The notes beneath the pieces were generated by a model. That model saw nothing but the letters and a program-made list of their open reading frames with translations, did not search any database and was not told the origin of the DNA. This document shows, one piece after another, positions 44,993-54,286 of a DNA stretch of 64,000 bases; the first letter of the stretch is position 1, and the number at the start of each line of letters is the position of its first letter. Location: NCBI RefSeq assembly GCF_001518815.1, contig NZ_CP013987.1, forward strand, positions 661,001 to 725,000, in the 5' to 3' direction. The DNA is from Pseudomonas oryzihabitans. Its GTDB lineage: Bacteria; Pseudomonadota; Gammaproteobacteria; Pseudomonadales; Pseudomonadaceae. A program made the position numbers and the translations under genes.

Positions 44993-46732
44993 GTGATCCG
45001 CCCGTCGGACGGCACGTTGGCCGAAATGGACGCCCTGCGCCAGCTAGAGGTCGAGCGGAGCGCCCGCCAGCGTACCGAGCGCTCGCTGAACCTGATGGCC
45101 TCGGCTTTCGCGCTGTGCCGTGATGCCATGGCCGTGCTGAGCGAAAGTGGCCAGATCATCGAGGCCAACGAGGCGCTGTGCAGACTGATGCTCAGCGCCG
45201 GCAAGAGCGTGTCCGGTCAGTACCTGTCGCATTACATCAAGCTGCCGGAGGCGGCCATCCAGGCCTTCGAGCGCCATGGCTATGCGCTGTCCGAGGCCAG
45301 TTTCCATGTCTCGGCCAAGCGCGCGACGCCGATGGAGATCAGCCTCAGTCGTTTCGCCGGCGAAGGCGGAGCCGAGGGCTATGTCATCGCCAGCCTGCGT
45401 GACATCACCGAGCGCAAGCGTGCCGAGCAGGCGCTGGAGCGTCTGGCGCTGAGCGATGGCCTGACCCAGCTGCCCAACCGTTCCGGTTTCTATCGCCGTT
45501 TCGAAGACTGCCTGCGCGGTCTGGCGCCGGACCGTAGCCTGGCCGTGCTGTTCATCGACGTGGATGGGTTCAAGGAGGTCAACGACTCCCTGGGCCACGA
45601 GACGGGTGATGAGCTACTCAAAACCCTGGGCGCCTCTTTGCAGGACAGTCTGGGGGAGGGCGAACTCCTGGCGCGTTGGGGTGGCGATGAATTCGTCGCC
45701 GCCGTCGCGGTGGACGGTCGCAGTCAGGCCCGCCAGATTGCCGAGCGTCTGTTGCAGGTGGTCGGCCGGCCGCAACGTATCACCGAGCACGATATCCGGG
45801 TATCCGCCAGCATAGGCCTGAGCTTGAGCCCCGAGGACGGGCAGAACGCCGAGACCCTGCTCAGCAATGCCGATGCCGCCATGTACGCGGCCAAGAGCGC
45901 CGGCAAGAGCCGGGCACGCTTCTACGATCCGGAATTCACCGCCGAGGCGTTGCGCAAGGTCACGCTGCTGGCCCACCTGCATGCCGCCATCGAGGCGGAA
46001 GAAATCAAGTTCGTCCTGCAACCCAAGTTCGATGCCCAGCGGCGCCTGGTCAGTGCCGAGCTGCTGGCGCGCTGGGAGTGTCCCGGCGTGGGGGTGGTGC
46101 TGCCCAGCGTCTTCGTTGCCCTGGCCGAGCAGAATGGCATGGCGTCTTCCCTGGGCCGCCTGGCGATCCGGCGTGCTGCTGCCTATGCCCGTGACTTGCA
46201 GCTGGCGGGGGTGAACATTCCGGTGGCGGTGAACATCTCCGCACGTCAGGTGGCGGATGACGAGCTGGGCCTGGTGCTGGAGCGCGCCTGCACCGAGTTT
46301 GGCGTGCGGCCGCGGGCCCTGGAGCTGGAGGTGACCGAGTCGGTGTTCCTGCAGCGCGGCACGCCGGAACGGCGCCTGGGCCGGCTGCGCGACCAGGGCT
46401 TCCGCGTGGCCATGGATGACTTCGGTACCGGTTACTCGTCGCTGAGCTATCTGCACCGGCTGTCGTTCGACACCATCAAGATCGACCGTAGCTTCCTGCT
46501 GTCGGTGGATCGTGACGCGCGCTCGCGGCAATTGCTGGCCGGTATCGTCAGCCTGTGCCGGGCGCTCAACATGCAGATCGTCGCCGAGGGCGTGGAGACC
46601 CAGGCGCAGTTCGAACTGCTCAAGAGCCTGGGCGTGGATACCTTTCAGGGCTTTCTGCTCGGCCGACCACAGTCGCTGGAAAGTCTGCTGCTGCTGGCTG
46701 GCACCACGGACTATGCGCCGGTGCTCTATTAG
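44993..46732 (+). CDS. PAS-GGDEF-EAL cyclic-di-GMP signalling protein
   Basis: The 579-residue cytoplasmic protein has a short coiled N-terminus, a PAS domain (about 36-140, ending VIASLRDITERKRAE), a GGDEF domain (about 150-312) with the intact active site GGDEF at 230-234, and an EAL domain (about 322-565). The EAL signature reads ELL (Glu356). The other catalytic residues are present: Asn414, Glu446, Asp475/Asp476 in MDDFG, Lys496, Glu532 in EGVET and Gln552. Both synthesis and hydrolysis of c-di-GMP are therefore possible. The inhibitory RxxD site upstream of GGDEF is absent (EGEL). The start is GTG 44993, with ATG 45028 as an alternative. A 13-codon ORF ends on the GTG. It overlaps the convergent DUF3392 gene by four bases. 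Confidence 0.88.
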   Translation: MIRPSDGTLAEMDALRQLEVERSARQRTERSLNLMASAFALCRDAMAVLSESGQIIEANEALCRLMLSAGKSVSGQYLSHYIKLPEAAIQAFERHGYALSEASFHVSAKRATPMEISLSRFAGEGGAEGYVIASLRDITERKRAEQALERLALSDGLTQLPNRSGFYRRFEDCLRGLAPDRSLAVLFIDVDGFKEVNDSLGHETGDELLKTLGASLQDSLGEGELLARWGGDEFVAAVAVDGRSQARQIAERLLQVVGRPQRITEHDIRVSASIGLSLSPEDGQNAETLLSNADAAMYAAKSAGKSRARFYDPEFTAEALRKVTLLAHLHAAIEAEEIKFVLQPKFDAQRRLVSAELLARWECPGVGVVLPSVFVALAEQNGMASSLGRLAIRRAAAYARDLQLAGVNIPVAVNISARQVADDELGLVLERACTEFGVRPRALELEVTESVFLQRGTPERRLGRLRDQGFRVAMDDFGTGYSSLSYLHRLSFDTIKIDRSFLLSVDRDARSRQLLAGIVSLCRALNMQIVAEGVETQAQFELLKSLGVDTFQGFLLGRPQSLESLLLLAGTTDYAPVLY

Positions 46733-47055
46733 CCTCTGCGCTCGGCCAGCACGCCCAGCAGGCAGACGCCGATCAGCAGCACCGGGGCCAGGGCGTAGTT
46801 GTTGAACTGCGCGAGCCCCTTGACCACCCAGGGCGTCAGGAAGGTCATGGCAGCGCCATAGAGGGCCAGGCTCGCCAGGGCGAAGGCCGGGATTCGGATG
46901 GCGGTCGGCAGGCTGCCCAGGCGGGCCTGGATGAAGCCATTGACCTGGCTGCCGAACAGCACCAGCAGGGTAGCGGTGACCGCCAGGGCCACCTCGTCCA
47001 GGTGGCTGCGGCTCCAGCGGGAGAGGTCGGCGATATGGTCGAGCACGAAGTCCAA
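46729..47055 (-). CDS. DUF3392 family inner-membrane protein
   Basis: The 108-residue protein has three hydrophobic segments (about 22-42, 55-75 and 87-103) and matches the DUF3392 pattern of small pseudomonad membrane proteins. It appears to use a TTG start at 47055, supported by GAGGAG eight bases upstream; the next in-frame Met is internal. It lies 14 bases after hemW on the same strand, so it may be the last gene of an rdgB-hemW-DUF3392 operon. Function unknown. Confidence 0.75.
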   Translation of the reverse strand: MDFVLDHIADLSRWSRSHLDEVALAVTATLLVLFGSQVNGFIQARLGSLPTAIRIPAFALASLALYGAAMTFLTPWVVKGLAQFNNYALAPVLLIGVCLLGVLAERRG

Positions 47056-47069
47056 GGCAGAGCTCCTCG

Positions 47070-48221
47070 TCAGTCAGGTAGAAAGGATTGCAAGAGGTCG
47101 TTCAGGAACAGCTGGCCGCGGGCCGTTGGGCGCAGACGCTCCGCGTCTTCCGCCAGCAGGCCGGTACGCCGCGCCGCCGCCAGCGCGGGCGCCAGGCTGT
47201 CCAGCGACTGGCCGGTCCGTTGCGGATACCAGGCGGCGGGTACCCCGTCCACCAGGCGCAGGGCGTTCATCATGAAATCGAAGGGCAGGTCGGCCGGTTC
47301 CAGTCGCTTCGCACCGGCCTGGAAAGCCCTGGCCGGATCGAGATAGTCCCTGGGCAGACGGGTCTTCCAGGTACGCATCAGGCTGCCATCCGGCGCGCTG
47401 AGCTTGGCGTGGGCACCGGCGCCGATGCCGAGGAAGTCGCCAAAGCCCCAGTAGTTGAGATTGTGCCGCGCCTGGCGCCCGGGCTGGGCATAGGCGGAGG
47501 TCTCGTACTGCTGGTAGCCGGCGGCCGCCAGGCGCGCCTGGCCGGCTTCCTGGATGTCCCAGAGGGTGTCGTCTTCGGGCAGCTCGGGCGGCTGGCTCCA
47601 GAACACCGTATTGGGCTCCATGGTCAGCTGGTACCAGGACAGGTGCGTGGGCGCCAGGGCGATGGCCTGATCGAGATCGCCGAGGGCATCGGCGACGCTC
47701 TGCTCCGGCAGGCCGTGCATGAGATCCAGGTTGAAATTGTCGAAGCCGGCGGCGCGGGCCCGATCGGCGGCGCGGATGGCTTCGTCGCGCCCATGGATGC
47801 GCCCCAGGGCCTTGAGCTTGGCGTCCTGGAAACTCTGGATGCCGATGGATAGCCGATTGATGCCCAGCCCACGATAGGCGACGAACTTGGCCTGCTCGAA
47901 GGTGCCGGGATTGGCCTCCAGGGTGATCTCGATGTCCGGCGCGAAGGCCAGCCGCCGGGCCACGCCCTCCAGCAGTCGGCCCAGGGCGTCAGCGGAAAAC
48001 AGACTGGGTGTGCCGCCCCCGAAGAAGATCGAGGTCAGCGGCCGGCCATGGACGTGGATCAGGTCGTTGTCCAGATCCGCCAGCAGGGCGTCGACGTACT
48101 CCGTTTCCGGTAGCGTCGGGCCAGCGGCATGGGAGTTGAAGTCGCAATAGGGACACTTGCGCACGCACCAGGGGATATGGACGTAGAGCGCCAGTGGCGG
48201 CAGGGCGAAGGTATCGGTCAC
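47070..48221 (-). CDS. hemW: Radical-SAM heme chaperone HemW
   Basis: The 383-residue protein has the radical-SAM cysteines CVRKCPYC (Cys19, 23, 26), followed by FNSHAAG, which marks HemW rather than true coproporphyrinogen dehydrogenase HemN. HemW binds heme and delivers it to respiratory proteins. GGGTPSLF and the C-terminal HemN_C domain are present. The start is GTG 48221, overlapping the rdgB stop (GTGA). Confidence 0.93.
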   Translation of the reverse strand: MTDTFALPPLALYVHIPWCVRKCPYCDFNSHAAGPTLPETEYVDALLADLDNDLIHVHGRPLTSIFFGGGTPSLFSADALGRLLEGVARRLAFAPDIEITLEANPGTFEQAKFVAYRGLGINRLSIGIQSFQDAKLKALGRIHGRDEAIRAADRARAAGFDNFNLDLMHGLPEQSVADALGDLDQAIALAPTHLSWYQLTMEPNTVFWSQPPELPEDDTLWDIQEAGQARLAAAGYQQYETSAYAQPGRQARHNLNYWGFGDFLGIGAGAHAKLSAPDGSLMRTWKTRLPRDYLDPARAFQAGAKRLEPADLPFDFMMNALRLVDGVPAAWYPQRTGQSLDSLAPALAAARRTGLLAEDAERLRPTARGQLFLNDLLQSFLPD

Positions 48222-48811
48222 AGCTGGAGCCGTTGCTTGAGCTGGGCCATGGCGCGGGCGCGATGGCTGCGCTGGTTCTTTTCCGCCGGGGCCAGTTCGG
48301 CCGCGGAGACCGCTTCGCCGTCGGGCTGGAACAGCGGATCGTAGCCGAAGCCGTGTTCGCCCTGGGCCGCGTGCAGGATACGGCCAGGCCAGAGACCTTC
48401 GCAGAGGATCGGCAGCGGGTCATCGGCGTGGCGCACCAGGGCCAGTACGCAGACGAACTGGGCGGTGCGCTCGGCGTCGGGGATGTCACGCAGGGTGTCG
48501 AGCAACTTGGCGTTGTTGGCCGCGTCGCCCTGACCATCGGCGTAGCGCGCGGAATAGATACCGGGAGCGCCGCCGAGGGCGTCGACCGCCAGCCCCGAAT
48601 CGTCGGCCAGGGCCGGCAGGCCGGACAGACGCGCTGCGTTGCGCGCCTTGAGGATGGCATTCTCGACAAAGGACAGGCCGGTTTCCTCGGGCTCCACCTG
48701 ACTGAACTCACCCACCGAGCGCACCCGCACCCGGTCGCCGAGCATGGCCTGGAGTTCCTTGAGCTTGCCGGCGTTGTGGCTGGCGAGGACCAGTTCGGTA
48801 AGGTCGGACAT
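48218..48811 (-). CDS. rdgB: dITP/XTP pyrophosphatase
   Basis: This house-cleaning enzyme removes non-canonical purine nucleotides (ITP, dITP, XTP) from the pool. The 197-residue protein starts [20 protein letters not shown]. It has [31 protein letters not shown] and the GFGYDPLF block. It is coupled to hemW by a four-base overlap. Confidence 0.96.
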   Translation of the reverse strand: MSDLTELVLASHNAGKLKELQAMLGDRVRVRSVGEFSQVEPEETGLSFVENAILKARNAARLSGLPALADDSGLAVDALGGAPGIYSARYADGQGDAANNAKLLDTLRDIPDAERTAQFVCVLALVRHADDPLPILCEGLWPGRILHAAQGEHGFGYDPLFQPDGEAVSAAELAPAEKNQRSHRARAMAQLKQRLQL

Positions 48812-48893
48812 GAGGGCACCGTGTCACGTTGGGAAGGGCGGCGTATTGTACGCGAAGCCACGCCCAGGCTGGGCGCGCCACCCATGCCTTACG

Positions 48894-49514
48894 TCATATG
48901 GCGACGTGATGCTCGTGCAGGCGGGGGGCGCTGACCCGGTAGATGCCGATCTCGCCGAGCAGATTGGGCCACAGGCGACTGGCCCAGCCATGGCGATGCA
49001 GGCGGTCCACAGCGAGGCGATCCAGTACCCGGGCGCGCTGTTCGCGGCAGAGACGCTCGAAGTCCTCGAAGGTGCAGAAGTGGATGTTCGGCGTGTTGTA
49101 CCAGGTGTAGGGCAGGAAGTCCGAGACCGGCATCCGCCCCTTGCCCCCCAGGTACAGCCGGCAACGCCAGTGGCCGAAATTGGGAAAGGTGATGATGCAC
49201 TGGCGCCCGACCCTGAGCATCTCCTGGAGGATGCGATCAGGGTACTGCATGGCCTGCAGCGACTGGGTCATCACCACCACGTCGAAGCTGTCGCTGGCGA
49301 AGTTGGCCAGGCCGCCGTCGAGGTCCTGCTCGATGACGTTGACGTCCTTGAGCAGGCATTCGGCGATCTTGTCCGGGTCGATCTCCAGACCGTAGCCGGT
49401 GACCTGCTTGTGATCACGCAGCCAGGCAAGCAACTCGCCGGTGCCGCAACCGAGGTCGAGGACCCGGCTGCCAGCGGGGATCCATTCCTGAATGATGTCC
49501 AGATCGGCGCGCAC
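48894..49514 (-). CDS. metW: Methionine biosynthesis protein MetW
   Basis: The 206-residue SAM-binding-fold protein starts VRADLDIIQEWIPAGSRVLDLGCG (GTG 49514), with the SAM motif at about residues 17-26. It pairs with MetX in most pseudomonads and betaproteobacteria; some studies report that it is needed for, or modulates, homoserine acyltransferase activity. It lies five bases after metX. Confidence 0.94.
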   Translation of the reverse strand: MRADLDIIQEWIPAGSRVLDLGCGTGELLAWLRDHKQVTGYGLEIDPDKIAECLLKDVNVIEQDLDGGLANFASDSFDVVVMTQSLQAMQYPDRILQEMLRVGRQCIITFPNFGHWRCRLYLGGKGRMPVSDFLPYTWYNTPNIHFCTFEDFERLCREQRARVLDRLAVDRLHRHGWASRLWPNLLGEIGIYRVSAPRLHEHHVAI

Positions 49515-49519
49515 GGCAG

Positions 49520-50659
49520 CTATACCTCGATGCGGGTCATGTAGTGGGAGAAGGCCTGCAGATAGCGCGGGATGGGAATGAGGAAGGCGTCATGGCCCTG
49601 GGGTGCGTCGACCTCCAGGTAGCTGACGTCCTTGCGCGCGGCCATCAAGGCGTTGACGATCTCCTTGGAACGCGCCGGCGAGAAGCGCCAGTCGGTGGTG
49701 AAGGAGACGATCAGGAAGCGCGCCTGCACCCCGGCCAGGGTCTTGGCCAGGTCGCCGCCGTGGGCGTGGGCCGGATCGAAGTAGTCCAGCGCCTTGGTCA
49801 TCAGCAGGTAGGTGTTGGCGTCGAAGCGGCCGGAGAATTCCTCGCCCTGGTAGCGCAGGTAGCTCTCCACCTGGAATTCGACGCTGTGGAAGTCGTAGTT
49901 GAGCTGGTCGGTCTTGAGTTCGCGACCGAATTTCGCGCCCATGGCCTCGTCGGACAGGTAGGTGATGTGGCCGACCATGCGCGCCAGCATCAGGCCGCGC
50001 TTGGGGATCACGCCCTTTTCCTGGAAGTGGCCGGCATGGAAGTCCGGGTCCGAGAGAATGGCCTGGCGCGCCACCTCGTTGAAGGCGATGTTTTCCGCCG
50101 ACAGCTTGGACGCCGAGGCGATGGCCAGGCAGTGGCGGATGCGCTCGGGATAGCTGATGGTCCACTGCAGCGCCTGCATGCCGCCCAGGCTACCGCCGAT
50201 CACCGCCGCCCACTGCCCGATGCCCAGGCGATCGGCCAGCCGCGCCTGGCTGTTGACCCAGTCTTCCACGGTGAGCACCGGGAAGTCCGCGCCGTAGGCC
50301 CGGCCGGTCTCGGGATTGGGGCTGCTAGGGCCGGTGGAGCCGTTGCAACCGCCCAGGTTGTTGAGGGCGACCACGAAGAACTTGCGGGTGTCGATGGGCT
50401 TGCCGGGGCCGATGCAGCTGTCCCACCAGCCGGGCTTGCGGTCGTCGAGGCTGTGGTAGCCGGCCGCGTGATGGTGACCGGAGAGCGCGTGGCAGATCAG
50501 TACGGCATTGCTGCGGCTGGCGTTCAGCTCGCCATAGGTCTCGACCATCAGGTCGTAGGCCGGCAGGGTGCGGCCACAGGCCAGGGCCAGGGGCTCGCTG
50601 AAGTGCAGCAGCTCGGGGGTGACCAGGCCGACGGAATCTTCGGGAATGACGCTGGGCAT
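49520..50659 (-). CDS. metX: Homoserine O-acyltransferase (probably succinyltransferase) MetX
   Basis: It activates homoserine for methionine synthesis. The 379-residue alpha/beta-hydrolase protein has [28 protein letters not shown], the nucleophile [12 protein letters not shown] (Ser at about 145) and the Asp/His pair in [11 protein letters not shown]. In pseudomonads this family (MetXS) uses succinyl-CoA rather than acetyl-CoA; the sequence alone does not prove this. ATG 50659 gives the conserved N-terminus [13 protein letters not shown]; a start 31 codons earlier is rejected. Confidence 0.93.
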   Translation of the reverse strand: MPSVIPEDSVGLVTPELLHFSEPLALACGRTLPAYDLMVETYGELNASRSNAVLICHALSGHHHAAGYHSLDDRKPGWWDSCIGPGKPIDTRKFFVVALNNLGGCNGSTGPSSPNPETGRAYGADFPVLTVEDWVNSQARLADRLGIGQWAAVIGGSLGGMQALQWTISYPERIRHCLAIASASKLSAENIAFNEVARQAILSDPDFHAGHFQEKGVIPKRGLMLARMVGHITYLSDEAMGAKFGRELKTDQLNYDFHSVEFQVESYLRYQGEEFSGRFDANTYLLMTKALDYFDPAHAHGGDLAKTLAGVQARFLIVSFTTDWRFSPARSKEIVNALMAARKDVSYLEVDAPQGHDAFLIPIPRYLQAFSHYMTRIEV

Positions 50660-50767
50660 TGACGGCTCGTCCGGGGCGGGGTTCGCCAGTCTAAAGAGCG
50701 TCGCCAGGAGCGGCAAGGGCAGGCACGGCGCGGCGGTCAAGGACCGCGCCATGGGTGTCCGGCAGGG

Positions 50768-52726
50768 CTAGCCGACCCGCGCCAGCGGCAGCGCGACCAC
50801 GTTGTCGTGGCGCTGGGAGGGCGCCGGCCGGCTGATCTGCTTGAGCATGTCGCTGACCTCGCTGAGCTGGCGATGCAGAACGTCCTCGTGCACCTGCAGC
50901 CGCCGCACCTGCTCCTGGCTGTTGAGGTTCTGCTGGGTCAGCTGCTTGAGCGCCAGCATGCTGGTTTCCAGCAGCTGCTTCTGCTCGCGGGTGTGCTGGA
51001 CCAGCGGGGTCAGGGCGCCGTCGTTCCAGCGCAGCACCTGGGCATGGGCGCCTTCCTGCAGCGCCTGGACCTCCTGGGCCACGGTGGCGAAGAAGCGACG
51101 GGCCAGGGCGCTCTGCTCGGTGAGCAGGGTCTTGACCTGGCGCTGCACCTCCTCGGTCTTGAGTTGCAGCTGGCGCAACTCGCGGACATGGGGGCGGATG
51201 CGCAACCGCGGCGCTTCCAGCGGATGCAAGGGGTTCTCCGCATTGTGCCGCTGGTAGACCGCGCCAAGCACCTTGTTGGCCCGGTCCGCCTCGTTGTCCA
51301 GGGCCAGCAGGTCATGCTCGACCACGCGGAAGAAGCGGGCGATGGACTGGTTGATGCCGACGGTGGTCAGGCTGCTGCGGAATTCCCGGCGGGCGGTTTC
51401 CAGATGGGCGTCCAGGCGATCGGTGGCGACCAGGTCGGTCAGCAGCTTGCGCTGGCCGGCCAGCATGTTCTGGGTGGTGCGCAGGTCCAGCAGGCGGCGG
51501 TGGTACAGGTCGTACTCCTGGCGCGTACGGGCGGTCTGCAATTCCAGTCCGGCGCCGGGCAGTTCTTCGTCGGCCAGTTGCGCATACTGCGCACGAATGG
51601 CTTCCAGCCGCTGCTCGATGAGCGTCCGGCTGGCACCCAGCAGACCACTGGCCTGCTGCACGATGCGCTGCTGCAGAAGACGCTCGCGGGCGCCGACGAT
51701 GCGTTCGGCGAGCAGCTGTTCGAGGCTGTCCAGCTGGCTGCGCGCCAGCAGTTCCAGGTCGCCACGGACCTTGCCCAGCAGTGCCTGCTTGGCGGACAGC
51801 GGCAGGATGTGCTCGGCCGGCAGGGCCAGTTGCCGGGCGCTGGCCTGGCGGACGTTTTCCAGGGACTGGGCGACATGGGCGACGCCGCCGAGGTCGTCCC
51901 AGAGGCTGTCGATCTTGTTCATCACCGCGAACAGCCGCTCGGGCGCATCACCCAGGGAGGGCTTGACGCACTGCTCCCAGAGCGCCAGGTCCGATGCGGT
52001 CACCCCGGTGTCGGCACCGATGAGAAAGAGCACGGCCTGGGCATGGGGCAGCAGCGACAGGGTCAGTTCGGGTTCGGCGCCCAGGGCGTTGAGGCCGGGC
52101 GTATCGAGGATGCGCAGGCCCTGGCGCAGCAAGGGATGATCGATGCTGATGAGGGCATGGCGCCAGGCCGGGACGCTGACCAGGCCGGCGTCATCGATCT
52201 GCTCCAGTTGTTCTGGATCGAAACCCAGCTGCACGGCAGTGGCGGTTTCCACCTCGCGCGTCTCGGTGACCTTGGCCAGCAGGGTGGCCATGGCGTCCGG
52301 GTGGCGGTCATCCAGGGCGAAACGCTGCCAGGCCTCGGGCGCCTGGCGCCAGGCGCCCAGGCTGCGCTCGTCCAGACGGCTGTCGATGGGCAGCAGCTGC
52401 AGATAGGAGCCGTCGGCCCCGGCGTCGAAAAAGATCTCTGTGGGGCACATGGTGGTGCGCCCGGCCTGGGACGGCAGCATGCGCTGGCCGTAGTCGGCGA
52501 AGAAGAGGGCGTTGATCAGCTCGGTCTTGCCGCGGGAGAACTCACCGGCGAAGGCCAGGGTGATGCCATCGGTCTGCAGTTCGCTCTGACAGCTGGCCAG
52601 GGCGGCGTCCAGGGCAGGGGAGGCCAGACGATTACGCTGCAACCAGTCGCGGTAGCGGCCCAATTGGGTATCGAGTTCGGCTTTCCACGTGGCATAGGCA
52701 TCGACGTGGCGGAACAGGCGTTCCAT
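50768..52726 (-). CDS. Bacterial dynamin-like GTPase
   Basis: The 652-residue protein has a G domain near the N-terminus: P-loop GEFSRGKT at 61-68, switch I TTMCPTEI (91-98), DTPG at 208-211 and NKID at 270-273. Long helical regions follow, with predicted coiled coils at about 380-480 and 540-630. No transmembrane hairpin is obvious, unlike FzoA-type bacterial dynamins. The phosphate-binding and base-recognition elements are intact, so GTP hydrolysis is likely. Function is unknown; membrane remodelling is the family theme. It starts at ATG 52726 after AAGGAAG; an earlier ATG at 52804 runs into the hairpin region. It lies between metX and yggT, all minus strand, but with gaps of over 100 bases. 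Confidence 0.82.
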   Translation of the reverse strand: MERLFRHVDAYATWKAELDTQLGRYRDWLQRNRLASPALDAALASCQSELQTDGITLAFAGEFSRGKTELINALFFADYGQRMLPSQAGRTTMCPTEIFFDAGADGSYLQLLPIDSRLDERSLGAWRQAPEAWQRFALDDRHPDAMATLLAKVTETREVETATAVQLGFDPEQLEQIDDAGLVSVPAWRHALISIDHPLLRQGLRILDTPGLNALGAEPELTLSLLPHAQAVLFLIGADTGVTASDLALWEQCVKPSLGDAPERLFAVMNKIDSLWDDLGGVAHVAQSLENVRQASARQLALPAEHILPLSAKQALLGKVRGDLELLARSQLDSLEQLLAERIVGARERLLQQRIVQQASGLLGASRTLIEQRLEAIRAQYAQLADEELPGAGLELQTARTRQEYDLYHRRLLDLRTTQNMLAGQRKLLTDLVATDRLDAHLETARREFRSSLTTVGINQSIARFFRVVEHDLLALDNEADRANKVLGAVYQRHNAENPLHPLEAPRLRIRPHVRELRQLQLKTEEVQRQVKTLLTEQSALARRFFATVAQEVQALQEGAHAQVLRWNDGALTPLVQHTREQKQLLETSMLALKQLTQQNLNSQEQVRRLQVHEDVLHRQLSEVSDMLKQISRPAPSQRHDNVVALPLARVG

Positions 52727-52794
52727 AGGGGACTTCCTTGACCTGGACAGCAAAGGCTGGACGGTGCCCCAGCGTCCGGAGGACGTCAATGCCG

Positions 52795-52830
52795 CCTCCG
52801 CCACGACGCGGCAGGCGGTCGTGGCGGAGG
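52795..52830. repeat. 13-bp perfect palindrome between yggT and the dynamin-like gene
   Basis: CCTCCGCCACGAC (52795-52807) and GTCGTGGCGGAGG (52818-52830) pair exactly around a ten-base loop. It is very stable and lies just past the yggT stop in the direction of transcription, but no T-run follows on the minus strand. Confidence 0.6.
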
Positions 52831-52855
52831 GGCGAGTGGTGCTGCTGTTCTGACG

Positions 52856-53449
52856 TCAGAGGAAGGGAGCGAGGATCTGCGGCATGCCGGTGGCCGCGGC
52901 CAGCTGGCCGATGACGAAGCGATCCAGCAGGTTGATCACGATGAAGGCGAAGATCGGCGACAGATCCAACCCACCCAGGTTCGGCAGAAGACGGCGGAAG
53001 GGCGCCAGCAGTGGCTCGCAGATCTGGTTGACCAGCTCGGCGGCGGGGTTGTGGGTCTGGGGCGCGACCCAGGAGAGGATGACGCTGACGATCAGGGCAA
53101 AGAAGAACACCTTGAGGAACAGCGACGCCACGCCCAGCAGGGCCCAGATCAGCAGGGCGGGGAACAGGCCGCCGATGCTGGCGCCGAGCAGCACCACCAC
53201 GACCATCATCAGCGCCAGCTGGACCAGGATCGCCAGTACCAGGGCCGCCAGATCGACGCCACCGAAGCCGGGAATGATGCGCCGCACGGGCTTGAGCAGC
53301 GGCTGGGTGGCGCGCACGGTGAATTGCGACAGCGGATTGTAGAAGTCGGCCCGGACCAGCTGCAGGATGAAGCGCAGCAGGATGATCAGCAGATAGAGGC
53401 TGCCAAGGGTCTGGATGACGTAGACGAGAGCTTGGGCGAAAGCGGACAT
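52856..53449 (-). CDS. yggT: YggT-family membrane protein
   Basis: The 197-residue protein contains two copies of the YggT unit. Each has a helix followed by NPLSQFTVRATQPLLKPVRR (about 38-57) or NPAAELVNQICEPLLAPFRR (about 133-152) and a further helix. It is predicted in the inner membrane; homologues have been linked to osmotic tolerance and assembly processes, but without a fixed mechanism. AAGGAG precedes the ATG at 53447-53449. It follows proC by nine bases, in the conserved yggS-proC-yggT order. Confidence 0.92.
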   Translation of the reverse strand: MSAFAQALVYVIQTLGSLYLLIILLRFILQLVRADFYNPLSQFTVRATQPLLKPVRRIIPGFGGVDLAALVLAILVQLALMMVVVVLLGASIGGLFPALLIWALLGVASLFLKVFFFALIVSVILSWVAPQTHNPAAELVNQICEPLLAPFRRLLPNLGGLDLSPIFAFIVINLLDRFVIGQLAAATGMPQILAPFL

Positions 53450-53458
53450 GGATACTCC

Positions 53459-54277
53459 TTATCGATCCGGCAACTGGGCCAGTTCCGCAGCCCGGTCGGC
53501 CGCGGCGGTGAGGGCTTCTTCCACCAGGTCCTCGAAGGCCCCGGCTTGGAAGGTTTCGATGGCGCGTTCGGTGGTGCCCTTGGGCGACATCACCGAGCGA
53601 CGCAATTGTTCGGGGCTGCGCTCGCCCTGGCAGGCCATGGCGGCGGCGCCGCGGGCGGTGTGCAGGGTCAGCTGTTCGGCCACCGCGGCCGGCAGGCCGA
53701 GCTTGGTGCCGGCCTGGGTCATGGCTTCCATCAGCAGAAAGAAATAGGCCGGACCGCTGCCGGAAACGGCGGTGACCGCGTCCAGCTGCTGTTCTTCGTC
53801 GATCCAGAGGGCCAGGCCGACCGCGGCGAGTATTTCCTGGGCACGGTCGCGTTGCGCCGGGCTGACCTGCTCGTTGGCGAACAGGCCGCTGGCACCCAGG
53901 CGCAGCTGCGAGGGCACGTTGGGCATGCAGCGCACCAGTGGCCGCTCGCCCAGCCAGCGCGTCAGGCTGGCGCAGGTAATGCCGGCCGCGACCGAGACGA
54001 TCAGCTGCTCCGGACGCAGGTGGGGGGCCAGTTCCTGGCAGACCTCGCCCATTACCTGGGGCTTCACGCCCAGCACCACCACGTCGGCGTTGTCGAGCAC
54101 GGCGCTGTTGCTGGCCTCGACGCGGATGCCGTGGTCCCGGGCCAGCGCCTCGCGCTTGGCCGGGTTGCGATTGCTGGCGCTGAGCTGCCGGGCCGGCACG
54201 CCCTGGGCGAGCAGCCCGCCGATGATGGCACCGGCCATGTTGCCGGCACCGATGAAGGCGATGCGGGTATCGTTCAT
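53459..54277 (-). CDS. proC: Pyrroline-5-carboxylate reductase
   Basis: It reduces delta1-pyrroline-5-carboxylate to proline with NAD(P)H. The 272-residue protein has the Rossmann motif IAFIGAGNMAGAIIGGLL at the N-terminus and the C-terminal family signature AVSGSGPAYFFLLMEAM with ATGARGAA-like MLHTARGAAAMA context. AGGAAG lies seven bases before the ATG. It lies nine bases after yggS and nine before yggT, forming one operon. Confidence 0.96.
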   Translation of the reverse strand: MNDTRIAFIGAGNMAGAIIGGLLAQGVPARQLSASNRNPAKREALARDHGIRVEASNSAVLDNADVVVLGVKPQVMGEVCQELAPHLRPEQLIVSVAAGITCASLTRWLGERPLVRCMPNVPSQLRLGASGLFANEQVSPAQRDRAQEILAAVGLALWIDEEQQLDAVTAVSGSGPAYFFLLMEAMTQAGTKLGLPAAVAEQLTLHTARGAAAMACQGERSPEQLRRSVMSPKGTTERAIETFQAGAFEDLVEEALTAAADRAAELAQLPDR

Positions 54278-54286
54278 CGAGACTTC

